Below, one piece after another: positions 35,485-47,557 of a DNA stretch of 64,000 nt. The translations under genes and the position numbers were made by a program. Source of the stretch: Deroplatys truncata (taxonomy: Eukaryota; Arthropoda; Insecta; Mantodea; Mantidae); assembly GCA_030765065.1 (NCBI GenBank), contig CM060979.1:15529001-15593000 (forward strand), in the 5' to 3' direction. Below the pieces are notes generated by a model that was given only the letters and a program-made list of their open reading frames with translations, searched no databases and was not told the DNA's origin. The first letter of the stretch is position 1. Every line of letters starts with the position of its first letter.

Positions 35485-36975
35485 GCAGTCGGGATATGAC
35501 AACGTGGAAGTCGCTCAGTTACATTCACGAGAAGTTCACACAAACTGTGGTATGATTGTTCAACAGTGCTTTTGTAGTGTTTTCTCAGTATTTTTATTTT
35601 GTTCCTTATAGTGTCCTGGCAGTTTTAATTAACGCTTTCTTTAAGTGTCTTGTAGTTTCATAAAGAATGGGGTGGGGTGGGGTAAATGAAACGTCGACGG
35701 TGATATCCTATTGTTTACCTTTGGAGCAAGCTGCGTCGTCTGGACGGGATGGCTCGGCTCGTCGGATGGCTTCCTGCATAAGGCATAACTCAAAACGTTC
35801 CATGTTACTGGCCACTCGTTGGAGGACTCTGTTGTCAATAGCTTGAATCTCCTGTGTAATGTTGTGCTTCAGATCGTCCAATGTCTGGGGACGTGTGACA
35901 TAAACCCTGTCTTTTAAGTAACCCCATAGCAAGAAGTCCGGCTATGTCACATCCGGAGGTCTCGGTGGCCACAGGTTCTTTGAAATTATCCGGCCGTCAA
36001 AGAAACCTGCAATTAGTGTCATGGATTCATTTGCTGTATGGCATTAGCACCGTCCTACTGAAAATATCCTTGACTCAGCTCTACATCGTCTAGTTGCTCA
36101 GCAAACTCCATGAAAATCCGTCGGTACTTGCAGTGTTCACAGTGTTTTAAAAAAAATTGGTCCCACTATTCTCTGTGCGGATGTTGCGTACCAAACTCCC
36201 ATTTTAACCGGGTACATAGGTGCTTCATGAATAACATGTGGATTTTTGCTGGCCCAATAGCGTGAGTTATTTGAGTTCACATAGCCAGATAAATGGAACC
36301 ATGCTTCATCTGTGAACCATGTGATGGACAACATGGCAGGAGTTTGCACAATGAACGCCTGAAACCAACGACAATAATTCAGTCATCTATCCTTATCTGG
36401 TTCCTGTAACTGATGGGCAACCGTAATCCTATACGGCTTTAGGTCTGCACTTTTCATACCTCTCTGATACATTGAGTAGCTGTACCCTGTCTCATGCGAC
36501 AAACGCCTTAATGGCTTTTTGGGTGACTGATCCAGTCGTGCTCTTACGCCAACAACCGCGGGAACCTAAGTGAACAAGTTTTGCCTTTTCCATTCACCAG
36601 AGATCAGTTGTTTCCAATTTGTTTACCGGTCTCAGTATTGTGTTTCTTTGGGGAGGATTTCCAACACTAAATTCTCTCTGGTATGCACTTTGAGTAGCTG
36701 TAATTGAATTCGTAATCCAGCATTGCTTTACAAGGAAGGATCGTTCATTTAATGTGTACTCTATTTTCACGTTGACTAGAACAAAATCTCAAAAATAGTT
36801 ACATACAGTAAAACTAGCAATTACGAATAAAACATGAACATCTGCGCATCTAGTAACAAGCAATCGAAACCCCAGAACATTCTGCTTAATTTGGTGCTAA
36901 AATTGGGGCATTAAGTGAATACCGAAGATAAGAATTAAAGAGAGAAATGTGCCAGTTCTTCATAAATCATCCTGT
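35485..36975 (-). mobile_element. Mariner-superfamily element remnant
   Basis: A broken minus-strand transposase gene occupies the middle. The stretch at 35485-35610 reappears inverted at 47160-47285, which suggests a common element end. A 'tacaggatgatttatgaag' sequence (minus strand, near 36970) resembles the start of such elements, but no convincing inverted partner was found. Confidence 0.55.
35708..36760 (-). pseudogene. IS630/mariner-type transposase pseudogene
   Basis: 36349-36137 reads TWFTDEAWFHLSGYVNSNNS, the first catalytic Asp block (family SDEAxFHLxGxVNxQN) and the following WASKNPH. 35932-35708 reads LWGYLKDRVYVTRPQTLDDL, just after the third catalytic position, and ends in the usual short C-terminus. 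N-terminal sequence further right (about 36560-36760) is recognisable only in pieces. Stops and frame changes separate the blocks, so there is no intact enzyme. Such proteins cut and join at TA targets. Confidence 0.75.
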
Positions 36976-37698
36976 ATAATTAACACATTCAATTTTCGTT
37001 AATATATCACTGTTTTACATTACCTGAATATTAAATGCCACTGTTATTTTTAAATGGCGCTGTTATAATATTCCTGGCGTAGTAAACCTTATCCTTTGTG
37101 TTTTGCGCCACGATCACTTCATTGACGCACGCACAATTGTCTAATTTAATCAAACTTCACTTAATGACCATAACGTGTAACCTATCTCAACACCTTTGCG
37201 GAAGTAACTCTAATTTAGTCGGAATAACACCCTCGGCGCATACTAAGTTCGCGGAATCAATGCGCGCGAATTCTTCTCGCTGACAAATGTGGATTCTACG
37301 TGGTTCACATGACGAGACTGGCGTTATTTATAATAACACTTGGAACAAAGCTTAAACTGTTGTATTGGTTAGTATTTCGCGCCGTTGGTAGCGTCTGTCT
37401 CCAATGACGCCTCTTTATACGCTTCTGATTGTTCAAACATGTGATTATATGCATGATACAATCAGGTAGTTCCCTGTTTTTATCAAAATTTCGCCTACCT
37501 CGTCATCTACCTTACCTTATCTAACCATAAAAATAGTACAAAGACTTTTCCTTAAACTTAATACAGTAGAAGTGCGAGCTGGCTGCATCGAAAAAACACG
37601 CTTCTGCTCTACCAAGACACGCTTTTAAGACATTCTAATTTGGAAAATCAGGAAAATTTTAATATTGGCAATATTTATCATTGCGAAAATTAACAATA
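36976..37698. other. No gene recognised
   Basis: Unique-looking sequence without a motif-bearing frame or repeat ends. Confidence 0.45.
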
Positions 37699-37700
37699 TA

Positions 37701-38594
37701 CCGGGTGCTTCAAAAATACTTTTACAAACTTCGGGTATGGGTTCCTCACACCAAAAGAAGGGAAAAAAGTTCATATGAACATATGTCCCATAATCCTTGG
37801 TTTTCGCGTTATTCCTGTCACAATGAAAGTGTGAGTTCAACGGCCTTCGGGGTCCAACCTCAAAACTTCATTTCTCTATGCATTCATGGAAGGCGTTGAC
37901 CCATTGTACTACATACGGTAGATGGCGGAGTGTTGCCATAGAGATTTGTTTACGTTTGTCATTTGTCATTAGTCTGTCTTCAGCGTTTCAATAGTGTACA
38001 TGTAGTGAGTTAACTGCACGTGTTTCGTTCCACCATTGCTGGATATTTATTTCGTGAACAGGCAGACATGATTTTTTATGTATGGTCGCGAGAATGGTAA
38101 TGGACGCGAGGCTGCACGGCTCTATCAGATGGAGTTTCCAGACCGAGTCATCCAACCTTTGTCGCTGTTTATCGTCGCCTTTCTGATAAATGTGATAAAT
38201 GTCTGGCTCCGGCACATTTATGTCGCATTGTTCGAGATGCACTGACTCTCCCGACCTCAATCCTCTGGGGGCATCTTAAATCATTGGTTTATGGAGCAGC
38301 CATCCCGGATGCAGAAACGCTTCATCAACGTGTGCCTGCGAAACCATTCGACACCATCCCGGAGTTTTTGACAGGGTGCGACATTCCATGATTCGACGAG
38401 TACAGGCATGCATAGAAGCAAGAGGAGAACATTTCGAGCATTTATTATGAGTTTTGTGTGTTATAAGTGTACCACTGTGTTGAACACTTCCTAACGGGAA
38501 AACAAAGGATTATGAGACATATGTTCATATGAACGTTTTTCCTTCTGTGATGTAAGGAACCGGAAATTTGTAAAAGTATTTCTGAAACATTCTG
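37701..38594 (+). mobile_element. Deleted mariner-like element with long TIRs
   Basis: Left TIR (37701 to about 37795) and reversed right TIR (38594 back to about 38500) match over roughly 95 bases, sharing 'aaatacttttacaaa' and 'gttcatatgaacatatgt'. TA flanks both ends (37699-37700 and 38595-38596). At 894 bp the element keeps only the two ends of its transposase gene. Confidence 0.85.
38060..38450 (+). pseudogene. Mariner-superfamily transposase, internally deleted
   Basis: An N-terminal piece at about 38060-38200 has residues matching the helix-turn-helix start (a 'MIFYVWSRE' block and 'HPTFVAVYRRL'). It is joined by deletion at about 38262 to a C-terminal piece, 'NPLGHLKSLVYGAAIPDAETL', near 38265-38330. 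The catalytic core between them is gone, and further stops occur. This is the classical architecture of an internally deleted non-autonomous derivative. Confidence 0.65.
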
Positions 38595-38596
38595 TA

Positions 38597-39284
38597 TATG
38601 TTCCTATAACAAACTGACATGAGTGTATATATATGTTTGGGGTGGCAAAAATACAGCCTCAAGGTAAATTAGCTAGCCTATTTGAGACTGAACCGTTCGA
38701 CCGTCTTGTATTCCCCGAGGAATTTGCTAGAATTCGGAATTCCACGACACATTTGGGAATGCAAATTGTCGAGTCAGGAGCTTTCATTCAAGAGATCAGG
38801 TTTCCTAAAGATCTCGTATTGCTGAGACATGCAGCGTGTATTTTACTCACTTCTTAGGATATGAAAGTATTATTTACCTTGGCCTTTACAAGGATAACGT
38901 GTATAGGATATAATTATAGAAGAGAAAGCTGTAGTGAATGACCACCAATATTCTAATGAGCACTATGCCGTTGAGCATACGTAATCCATGCCTTCGGCTG
39001 TTAGCTTTTCCATCGATCAGGCATTTAAACTCTTTACCGTTAACGCATCTTTTTTAATTCTTTCAAACGTCTCTCCATTTGCCCTCCCTTCTTCTAAACA
39101 CAAGAGAGGACTTAAGATCAATGGCTCAGTCACCAGAGGTCTAATTTGTCTAATTTACCCGTCTATCCCTCGTTTATGTCCACTGCGAAAGATGAAATTA
39201 TATACATAAAATACCTAACTTAACTTGAAGATTTTTAAAAGGGTTGCTACTATTTTAGGGTCAAATGTCTGGAACTCAAGACTA
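38597..39284. other. No gene recognised
   Basis: Two plus frames of 74 and 73 codons (38633 and 38988) show no recognisable domain. Nothing supported beyond a minus A/B fragment that begins at about 39285. Confidence 0.4.
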
Positions 39285-39379
39285 CGTCCTTCCCTACCAC
39301 GTATGTATTACATTCCACCCAAAAACTGGATATCGAGGTTTCACCGGAAATAAATACTTTGGGCCTCCTGAAAAAGAGA

Positions 39380-40694
39380 TTTTAATGCGTTACATACACA
39401 TGACTTTCTCTACCCTCTATCGCTTAGTAGTGGGTACACAAATTATTCTTACGAAAATGTATTTTTCTATCCACTTCATTTTAATCGAAATAAACTTTAC
39501 GGAAATAGCTACATTACATATTTCGTTATAGATACAAAGGGAACAGCTGAAGAAGTTATTTTGTTGTATTCTTATTTTTCCCACGCCTTGGGAGCCAATT
39601 TGAAGTAGGTTGTATTGAATGAGTTGTATTCTATTTCAACTGTTGGGAGCCGAACTTGAAGTTAGTTGCAACCTCACGTATAGTACCCCCTTTCCGGTAG
39701 CCTTCGCCCACGGAAAAATGTTTAAAATATTAACTTTGTAATTTGACTGTTTCTTTAATTATTATATATTTATGTTTGCCTCGGCTGCGTCAGTATTATT
39801 GTTAGAGAAATGTTTCTCTTTGCAGGGTTGTGGTGCGACTGAAGATTGTAGGCTTACACAGATTATAATTTGTACATCACTCCTTTTATTAATGCTTGAC
39901 ACAATTTAAATAACACATCGCTGTTATAGAGAGAGCTGTGAGATTTTTTTATTAATTACTTGCACTTTTTAACACGTAAACTATTTTCATCTCACACTGA
40001 ATAAGTATTATACTTCTCGAGGACACATCTCGCGTCCAGTTATGAACACTGTCCGCAAGCAACGCGTCCAGCTATGAGCGCTGTCTACAAGCAACTGACT
40101 TGGTTTCTACCGCCTAAAGTTGTAAATTTCTGTATTTCAAGTCTCTGATTGGCTAATCCTAGTCCAATAGAATACTTTTATTTAACTAAAGCTTTTTCTG
40201 GTTGTTGATTGGCTATTTTATAAACTGTCAATAAAATTACATTACTGTTGCTCCAAAAATGACTAGTAGCATTACTACACTTTCTTACTCATTATTGCCT
40301 CAAGGTTAACTCATTGTTACCTCATTGATAGCAACTTTTAACCTATTATTCTCACACTTTCTACATTACTAAATTATGTAATACGTTCACATAACATTAT
40401 AACACATGTATACAATAATATAAACATATACAATGATTGTAATATTCATTTTTAAATATTGTTACATACACATATTCCTTTAAGGCGGACTGTTACTGAA
40501 TTTATATATTATACAATTAGACTGAAATCGTTTTAAGTGTTAAAAATACCGCCTCACAGCGACAGTCAAATTTTGAAGAACAGGACGCTATATGCTGCCT
40601 TAACACTCCATACTGTTTCCAGGACACCGCGAGAAACAGCTGAATATCAATAGAAACTTAAAAGAATAGTTACGTATTGAACAGTTCGAGCCAT
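39380..40694 (+). mobile_element. Family B copy interrupted by an LTR
   Basis: 'ttttaatgcgttacatacacatgactttctctaccctc' starts the copy. It is split at 'agggaacagc', and resumes after the LTR with 'cagcgacagtcaaat', which other B copies show as one uninterrupted 'agggaacagcgatagtcaaat'. It stops at 40694 at the next A copy. Confidence 0.75.
39548..40556 (-). mobile_element. Solo LTR-like element, copy 7 (TSD CAGC)
   Basis: 1009 bp, begins TGAAGAAGTT and ends ATACCGCCTCA on the plus strand. CAGC at 39544-39547 and 40557-40560 is a perfect 4-bp duplication, and the unoccupied site is visible in sister B copies, so both borders are certain to the base. Confidence 0.88.
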
Positions 40695-40698
40695 TTTT

Positions 40699-40833
40699 AC
40701 TTTCTCTACTACGTATAGTAAGTAGGGGAAGTATTGTATTCCACCCAAAAATTCTATACCGAGATTTCACCGGAAATACATGTTTTGAGACCCCCTGAAT
40801 CCAAAAAAAGCATTTTTGGAAACATGTCCCTGT

Positions 40834-40898
<65 letters not shown>

Positions 40899-42504
40899 TG
40901 TGAACAGCATAACTCAGAAACGAACAGTCGGATAATCACCAAACTTGGTAGTTAGGTTCAGTATCTTTCAAGGATGCGACACGAAGGTTTTCAAGAAAAT
41001 CCCCCCACCCCAGACTACCCTTTACAAGGAAGATTTTTCGAAAATTTTAATTTTCTCAAAAATGCCTCTAACGATTTTGATTAAAATATCATATGTTTAA
41101 GATATTTTTATGACAAATAAAATGTATATCTTGAATTTCCTGGGAATGTCTCCAAAAGTATTCTTTATTGTGAACGACTTTTGCATAACTCGTAAACCAT
41201 AAGCGATAGACAAAATTTTACTACATAAGAAATGTATATCGCATTAAAATACACAATTTATGTCATATACATTTTTGTTGTTGAGTGAACCATTTTCGAG
41301 ATATTGCTTGTTATTCCCTTAAATTTTCCAATACTTATACTTTTTCTCAAATTCGTTATTCACATTTTTTTACTTTCTCTACTAGGTATAGTAAGTAGGG
41401 GAAGTATTGCATTCCACCCAAAAATTCGATACCGAGATTTCACCGGAAATACATGTTTTGAGACCTCCTGAATCCAAAAAAAGCATTTTTTGAAACATGT
41501 CCGTGTGTGTGTCTGTGTGTGTGTGTCTGTGTGTGTGTCTGTGAGTGTGTCTGTGAACAGAATAACTCAAAAACTAACAGTCGGATAAACACCAAACTTG
41601 GTATTTACGTTCAGTATCTTCCAGAGATGCGACACGAAGATTTTCAAGAAAATCCCCCCACCCCAGACTACCCTTTACATGGAACATTTTTCGAAAATTT
41701 TAATTTTCTCAAAAATGGCTCTAACGATCTTGATGAAAATATCATATGTTTAAGATAATGTCATGAAAAATGAAATGTATATCTCGAAATTTCTGGGAAT
41801 GTCTCCAAAAGTATTCTTCATTATGAACGACTTTTGCATAACTGGTAAAGCATAAGAGATAGACAACATTTTACAACACAAAAAATGTAGATCGCGTTAA
41901 AATACACAACTTATATCATATACATTTTTTTTGTTGAGTGAACCGTTTTCGAGATATTGCTTGTTATTTCCTTAAATTTTCCAATACTTATACTTTTTCT
42001 CAAATTCGTTATTCATTTATTTGTCCTGGACATGCAAAGAGAATGGAATGCGTCACATAGCAACCAGCGATAAAATATTTGACTATCGCTTAAAAGCTAC
42101 CATATTTCCCTTGCATCTACAAGAAAATTACCAATAAGATTGACATCTCGATATCTCGATTAACATGAAGCATATGGAGAATAAGCGTTTGTAAAAATAG
42201 ATTGTACAAGAGTAGAGAAAGTCATGTGAGTGTAACACATCAGATTTTTTTGTCTTGGATATGCAAAGAGTATTAATCTGTGGGAAAGGAATGGTGCTGC
42301 ACCTAGCAACCAGTTATTAAGAGATATGTATGTGTTTAAAGGCTATGTGTATTTCCAAATTGCCCTTGTAAATAAATATATATTCCTCTTGCATCTACAA
42401 GAAAATTAGCAATAAGATTAACATCTCGATTAACATGAAGCATATGGAGAATAAGCGTTTGTAAAAATAGTTTGTACAAGAGTAGAGAAAGTCATGTGAG
42501 TCAG
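40699..42504 (-). mobile_element. Family A copy interrupted by another A copy
   Basis: The outer minus copy spans 40699-41371 and 42245-42504. It carries a long GT microsatellite (about 40831-40899). It is split in the T run beside 'ttcgttattca' and resumes at 'gtcttggatatgcaaagag', as in the copy at 8895-9782. Confidence 0.8.
41372..42244 (-). mobile_element. Family A copy nested in a family A copy
   Basis: Complete minus copy, ACTTTCTCTACTAGG to AACACATCAGA, with seven T on each side. Same orientation as its host. GT/GTCT tract at about 41501-41555. Confidence 0.85.
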
Positions 42505-42555
42505 ATTTTTTTATTCAGGAGGCCTCAAAACATGTATTCCGTTGAAATCTCGAAG

Positions 42556-43015
42556 GTAAAGATGTAGATCTTTTTAAAACACAAAATATATTTAAATTTT
42601 TTTTGTGGCATGAACCATTTCTGAGATATCCGTTATTAATGCTCTGAATTGTTAATTTGTTGTCATTCTCTTTAAGTTTCTTCAACATTCAGTTGTTTCT
42701 CGCGATGTCATGGAAACAGTATGGAATTTTAAGGCCAGCATATAGCGTCCAGTTGTTAAACATTTGACTATCGCTGTTCTCTTTGTTACTATAACAAAAT
42801 GTGTAATGTAGCTGTTTCTGCAAAGGCTGATTTGGATTAGAATGAAGTAGATAGAAAAATAAACTTTAGTAAGAATAGTTTGTATACCCACTAATAAGCG
42901 ATATAGAGAAGGTTGTGTGAATGTATCACATCATACTTTTGTGTTATGCTGTTCACAGACAGAAACACACTCATTTTTCTTAAAATGTTCGACTACGTAC
43001 GGGGTAGAGAAAGTA
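42556..43015 (-). repeat. Family B and A fragments in mixed orientation
   Basis: A short plus A/B tail piece at about 42505-42555 is followed by a minus B part, 42556-42933 ('cagttgtttctcgcgatgtcatgg', 'ttgactatcgctgttctctttgtt'), then a plus A tail, 42934-43015, with 'gttatgctgttcacagacag' and 'tacggggtagagaaagt'. Confidence 0.6.
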
Positions 43016-43775
43016 GAAAGAGAACCACGGCACTACTTTGCATATTTGACACCAGCTTATTGTCCTTAGCGTGGAAATGCGATGTAATTGTGACACGTTG
43101 ATCCGGACAAGCACTTGCTCCCGCACACTCGAGCTATTGTTTCCTTCATCGAACCTTTTTTATTTTTTTTTACCTCTCCTTGTGCTTGAGAATAGGTGTT
43201 CGGATGCTTGCGTTCTTTTTTCCTGCCGTTCCACTCCCCTTCTTTTTATTGGGAAGCGTTGTTCTTTTCCTTTCCATCCAGAAGACCAGTTGGTTTGGAA
43301 AGCAACTGTTCACTGTGTCGTCATTAATCAAAGCCGAGGAGAGAGCAAGGCGAGGGGCACTGACAACCTAATGGCGCCAGGAAACAAAACACTGCCTGCA
43401 AGAAGAAGTCATTCTCCGGTCTTCTTCTTCCAGACCTGACTTGCCCGTGATTAATAATCTTCAGAGAGATCCTCAGGTGCGCCATTCTGATGATAACTGT
43501 TATAGTTTTCGGTCACAATGCAGGTGATGATGGGAGTTTTCAGAAGCAAGAGTCGGCACACAGCTGTGAATACACAAGTTATCTCACGTTGCTTCATGTC
43601 CACTTTGGGTTGCTGAACTGCGAATACTTCCTTTAGAGAAGTCATTCACCCAGGCTTCGTCTGCGGAAAAATTACCGGCAGCGTTCATAGTGTAGTATCT
43701 ACATGGACAATCCTTTCAGAAATAGCATACACAAAACAGAAACAAATACCTTTGCTGCATACGAGGCGTGTTTTC
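43016..43775. other. No gene recognised; one 122-codon frame
   Basis: The frame 43071-43439 (plus) is the longest in this stretch. It has no recognisable domain, signal peptide or repeat similarity, and a second frame overlaps it. I cannot support it as a gene. Confidence 0.35.
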
Positions 43776-43970
43776 ACTTTCTCGGCCACGTACCTAGTAG
43801 ATAGGCAAGGTATTGCGCTCCACCCAAAAATTCGATGAGATATCACCGGAAATACATGTTTTGAAGCCCTCCAATTAAATGGAAGGTATTTTTTTTTAGA
43901 AAAATGTCTCTCCTTTGCATGGAATATTTTTGGCTTTTTAAAAATTGGCTCTAAAGATGTTGATTAAAAT
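43776..43970 (-). repeat. Family A/B fragment abutting an LTR
   Basis: Minus piece beginning 'cactttctcggccacgtacctag'. The CA segment is deleted, and it is cut at 'gatgttgattaaaat' by the LTR at 43971. Confidence 0.6.
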
Positions 43971-44863
43971 TGAAGTAGGTTGTTGCTTCACATATGGAAA
44001 GCCGATTTGAAGAAAGTGTATTATATTTCGACTGTTGGGGAGCCGAACTTGAAGTAGTTGCAACCGTACGTATGGTAAAAAGCTTCCGGTGGCCTTTGCC
44101 CTAAATGTTTAAACATATTAACTTTGTAGTTTTGACTGTTTCTTTAAATATTATATATTTATGTTTGCCTCGGCTGCGTCAATATTATTATTAGAGACAT
44201 GAATGTCTTAGCAGGGAGTGGTGCGACTGAAGAATGTAGGCTTACACAGATTATAATTTTACTTCACTCCAGTTATTAATGCTTGACACGATTTAAATAA
44301 CGCTTCACTGATATAAAGAGAGCTGTGAGATTTTTTAAATTAATTACTTGCACTTTTTAACACGTAAACTATTTTCTCACACAAAATACGTATTAAATTT
44401 CTCGAGGACGCATCTCGCGTCCGGTTATGAACGCTGTCTACAACCAACTGACATCTGAATTTGTAAAGTTTGCTATATTTCAGTTTCTGATTGGCTAATC
44501 CTACTCCAATAGATTACCTTCATTTAACTAAAGCTTTTTCTGGTTGTTGATTGGCTATTTATAAACTATCTCAAAATTTACATTATTGTTGCTCCAATAA
44601 TGACTAGTAGCATTATTAAACTTTCTTACTCATTATTGCCTCAAGGTTACCTCATTGTTACCCTGTTGTTAGCAACTTTTAGCCTATTATTCTCACAGCT
44701 CCTACATTATTAAATTACGTAATACATTCGCATAACATTGTTACTGTAATATACACTTTTTATATCTTGTTACATACACATATTGCTTTAAGGCGGGCTG
44801 TTATTGAAATCATATATTATATAATTAGACTGAAATAATTTAAGTGTTAAAAATACTTCCTCA
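43971..44863 (-). mobile_element. LTR-like element, copy 8, no TSD
   Basis: 893 bp, begins TGAAGTAGGTTG and ends ATACTTCCTCA. Left flank AAAT and right flank CACT differ. The left flank is family A/B and the right flank is unrelated, so one side has probably been rearranged. Confidence 0.7.
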
Positions 44864-46690
44864 CACTTCATATTGTTTTCGAGCCGCGGCAGCAGATTTA
44901 TAATCTTGTTTACGGTAGTGCTTTAGAAAGACTCTAATCTCAAACTTTGTAACTTCCATTTTGTGATTGTATATTAACAACCGACAGTAATACTAGCAAA
45001 GAAAACAAATTCTATGTTATAAAATACCAAACTTAAAAACGGACATTACTTATGGGACAACCTAATATATCCTTTTATACATTAAGTAAAATTATACTCA
45101 AAAGAACCTTTTTTTACCCATAAAAATCACGATTAGATAGAATTATGCATTTATATAACCAAGTTTGTTATTTGTTATGTATATGAACCAAGTTCATTGT
45201 TTTTATGTAGATATTTTCAACAAGTCTAAAATTTAGTTAAAAGATTCTATAGTTAATAATTACTTATTAGTGGATTAAGATAAATATTGAACTTAAAACA
45301 AAAATTGCATAATTAACAATCACGTCACCTTCTCTGTCCTAGTTATTTTTCTTCCTTATTCTTCTTTTTATTTCCTTACAGCGCTTCCATTTGATTTTAA
45401 TTTTCATCTATAAACTAACTGAAATATCCGGCGCTGCCCGTTTATCCTGACATTTAACCTTAGGTTGCACTTACCCAATAGCCTTGCGTTGCTTTTTGGA
45501 GCCATTTACAAATTATTACATAACACACTTAAAGAGTAATTATATCCCTCAGGACAATATATGATGTATGGCAAATGACCAGGAACGAGGAGGTCTCAGC
45601 ACCTCGACCTAAGGAGATCTTTTGTGCCTACTGACCATTCCAAACCAGAGTGCCTTTCACTGAAAACAAACTCTCTGTATTATCCGCGCGAAAGTAGTTC
45701 GCAATCCCCGCCCATAATGGCTGCTTGTTCCTCTCCCACTGCTGTTGAACAGTTTAAATCTATAAAAAAAGGCGCCCGACGTTAGAATCATAGTTCAAAA
45801 TGCAACCTAAGGTAACAATCGATTTTATAAGTATGCAGCAATTAACATTTTACTTACGTTAATCACAATCCTCGGGCAAAAGTGCAACACCCAAATCCGA
45901 ATCCTCCGAAGATGACTCAGCTGTCATATCAGAATCAGAACTACTCTCCAAAATAATGACAAGCTTATCCACAATTCCACAGCACTGTCGCACTTAAAAC
46001 AAGTTTCCACGTTTCATCCTCTTCTATGTTGTATTATGTCCGTTTATATTCCTTGCTCGCTTTCGTTACACTTCTCACTGAAACGCCTGTAAAATCCGAT
46101 ATTAGTTTCGTAATATGCAATAATGCAAGTGTCGCGTATTTTTGTAATAGTGAGTTGAACATATGAAGTATTGTTTGTTTTTAGCCACTTTTTAACTGTT
46201 TCCACTTCTGTGTTTGAACAGTTTATTCACACTACACGCACCTTCCTCTGCCATGTGAGCTCAAATACCAACTGACTAAATCACAAGATTTGACCTGAGC
46301 TGAGCATATGTGTGTTACCGTATTATGAATGACTGTTCGCTTATCATATATCCTGTGTTTATTCGGTACTCAGATAGCACCTCTGGGAATTCATTGCTGC
46401 ATTTCTTGTGTGTGTGTGTGTGTAAGAGAGTTGGTATTAACAAGCAAGATGCTCTCGGCGTTAGCGCAATAGCAGGCGAAAATCATATTTTGTAATCTCT
46501 TAACAGCTAGTATATATCCATTACCTTTAACGATGAGTTCTTATGATAACCGCAATAAAATGTGCAGTTCTATACTATCCTGTTCTAATATTTCATAATA
46601 AAATACATGGATTAAAGAACTATTTACGTTGACGTAAGAGTATATTCTTGGGTTCGTGACAAGCCGAAGCACGTGCTTCTGTTTACATCA
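44864..46690. other. Largest stretch without recognised elements
   Basis: About 1.8 kb, AT-rich on the left and more mixed on the right. A short GT tract lies near 46410. CTGACCATTCCAAACCAGAG at 45631-45650 has an inverted partner near 46697-46716. No frame over about 60 codons and no recognisable protein. Confidence 0.5.
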
Positions 46691-46721
46691 GAGGGAACTC
46701 TGGTTTGGAATGGACAGCAGA

Positions 46722-47148
46722 TCCCTAACGGGGCGGCCCCGAAAGGGATGGGTGAGGTGACAGAGGACAGAGAGTGGTCGGATTAGTACTAACAGAGCAG
46801 AGGGCAAGGTCCCTACATTTTGCAGGTTCAAACTGCAGCTGGTACAACCGGGTCTCACTCTCCCTGCAGGCTTGCACATCCCACTGGGGGCCCGGAATTC
46901 GGGGACCACCCCCATGCAACGTCGAGACTCCCGCTGTCACCTGCAACCCTGAAACAACCAAGCAGATGAAAGGTGAAGTGAAATGAGAATGGAGGTGAAA
47001 TGGAGAGACAGGTAATTCGGGGGGGTGTAATTAACCTTTCCAGCATTCGCCTACAGATCCGGGGAAACCTCCGAAAAACCCTGGGTCAGGAAGTTCGGCC
47101 GTGAAATCCAATCACATACACTACCGCCCGCGCCACCGGGCTCGTTCA
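46722..47148 (-). repeat. tRNA-derived SINE
   Basis: Minus copy whose tRNA-like head is at the right ('gcgggcggtagtgtatgtg' on the minus strand near 47130) and whose GC-rich tail is at the left. The body motif 'ggtttccccggatctgtaggcgaatgctgg' is read on the minus strand at about 47043-47072. Confidence 0.65.
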
Positions 47149-47159
47149 AGATACTATAA

Positions 47160-47285
47160 AGAAGAAAAAGTTACTATGCGAAAGCACTGTTGAACAATGA
47201 CAAATACCACAGTTTATAATGACGATTTCTCGTGAATACCGCTAGTGACTACTTTGTCACATTCGGGCTGCCTATTTGTAGAGAA
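47160..47285 (+). repeat. Inverted relative of 35485-35610
   Basis: Shares 'aaagcactgttgaacaat', 'taccacagttt', 'tctcgtgaat' and 'cgggctgcctattt' in order with the minus strand of 35481-35610. Probably an end fragment of the same transposon family. Confidence 0.6.
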
Positions 47286-47557
47286 AATCTCTGCTGACAA
47301 GAAATAATAGCACGGAACGTCAGTATAATCTTGTTTATTCTGAGTTACCAACACACATAAATCTATTAAGGAAACACACGAAATACAAAAGAAAAGGAAA
47401 GCCAAAGTTAACCTATACAAAAGAGGAGGAGAAAAAGAAGAAGTACTTCGTCTTATTTGATGCTGTTACTGTTATCCATGCCCAGTATAATTTTATGTCA
47501 CTCAGGTTTGGTTTTTCTTCTTATAAAAACATCATAAGCTTCCCATAGAGAAAAAAA

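Noticed and set aside
43071..43439. 122-codon frame in a non-repeat stretch
   Set aside because: No recognisable domain, no initiation or splice context that I can defend, and an overlapping frame exists.
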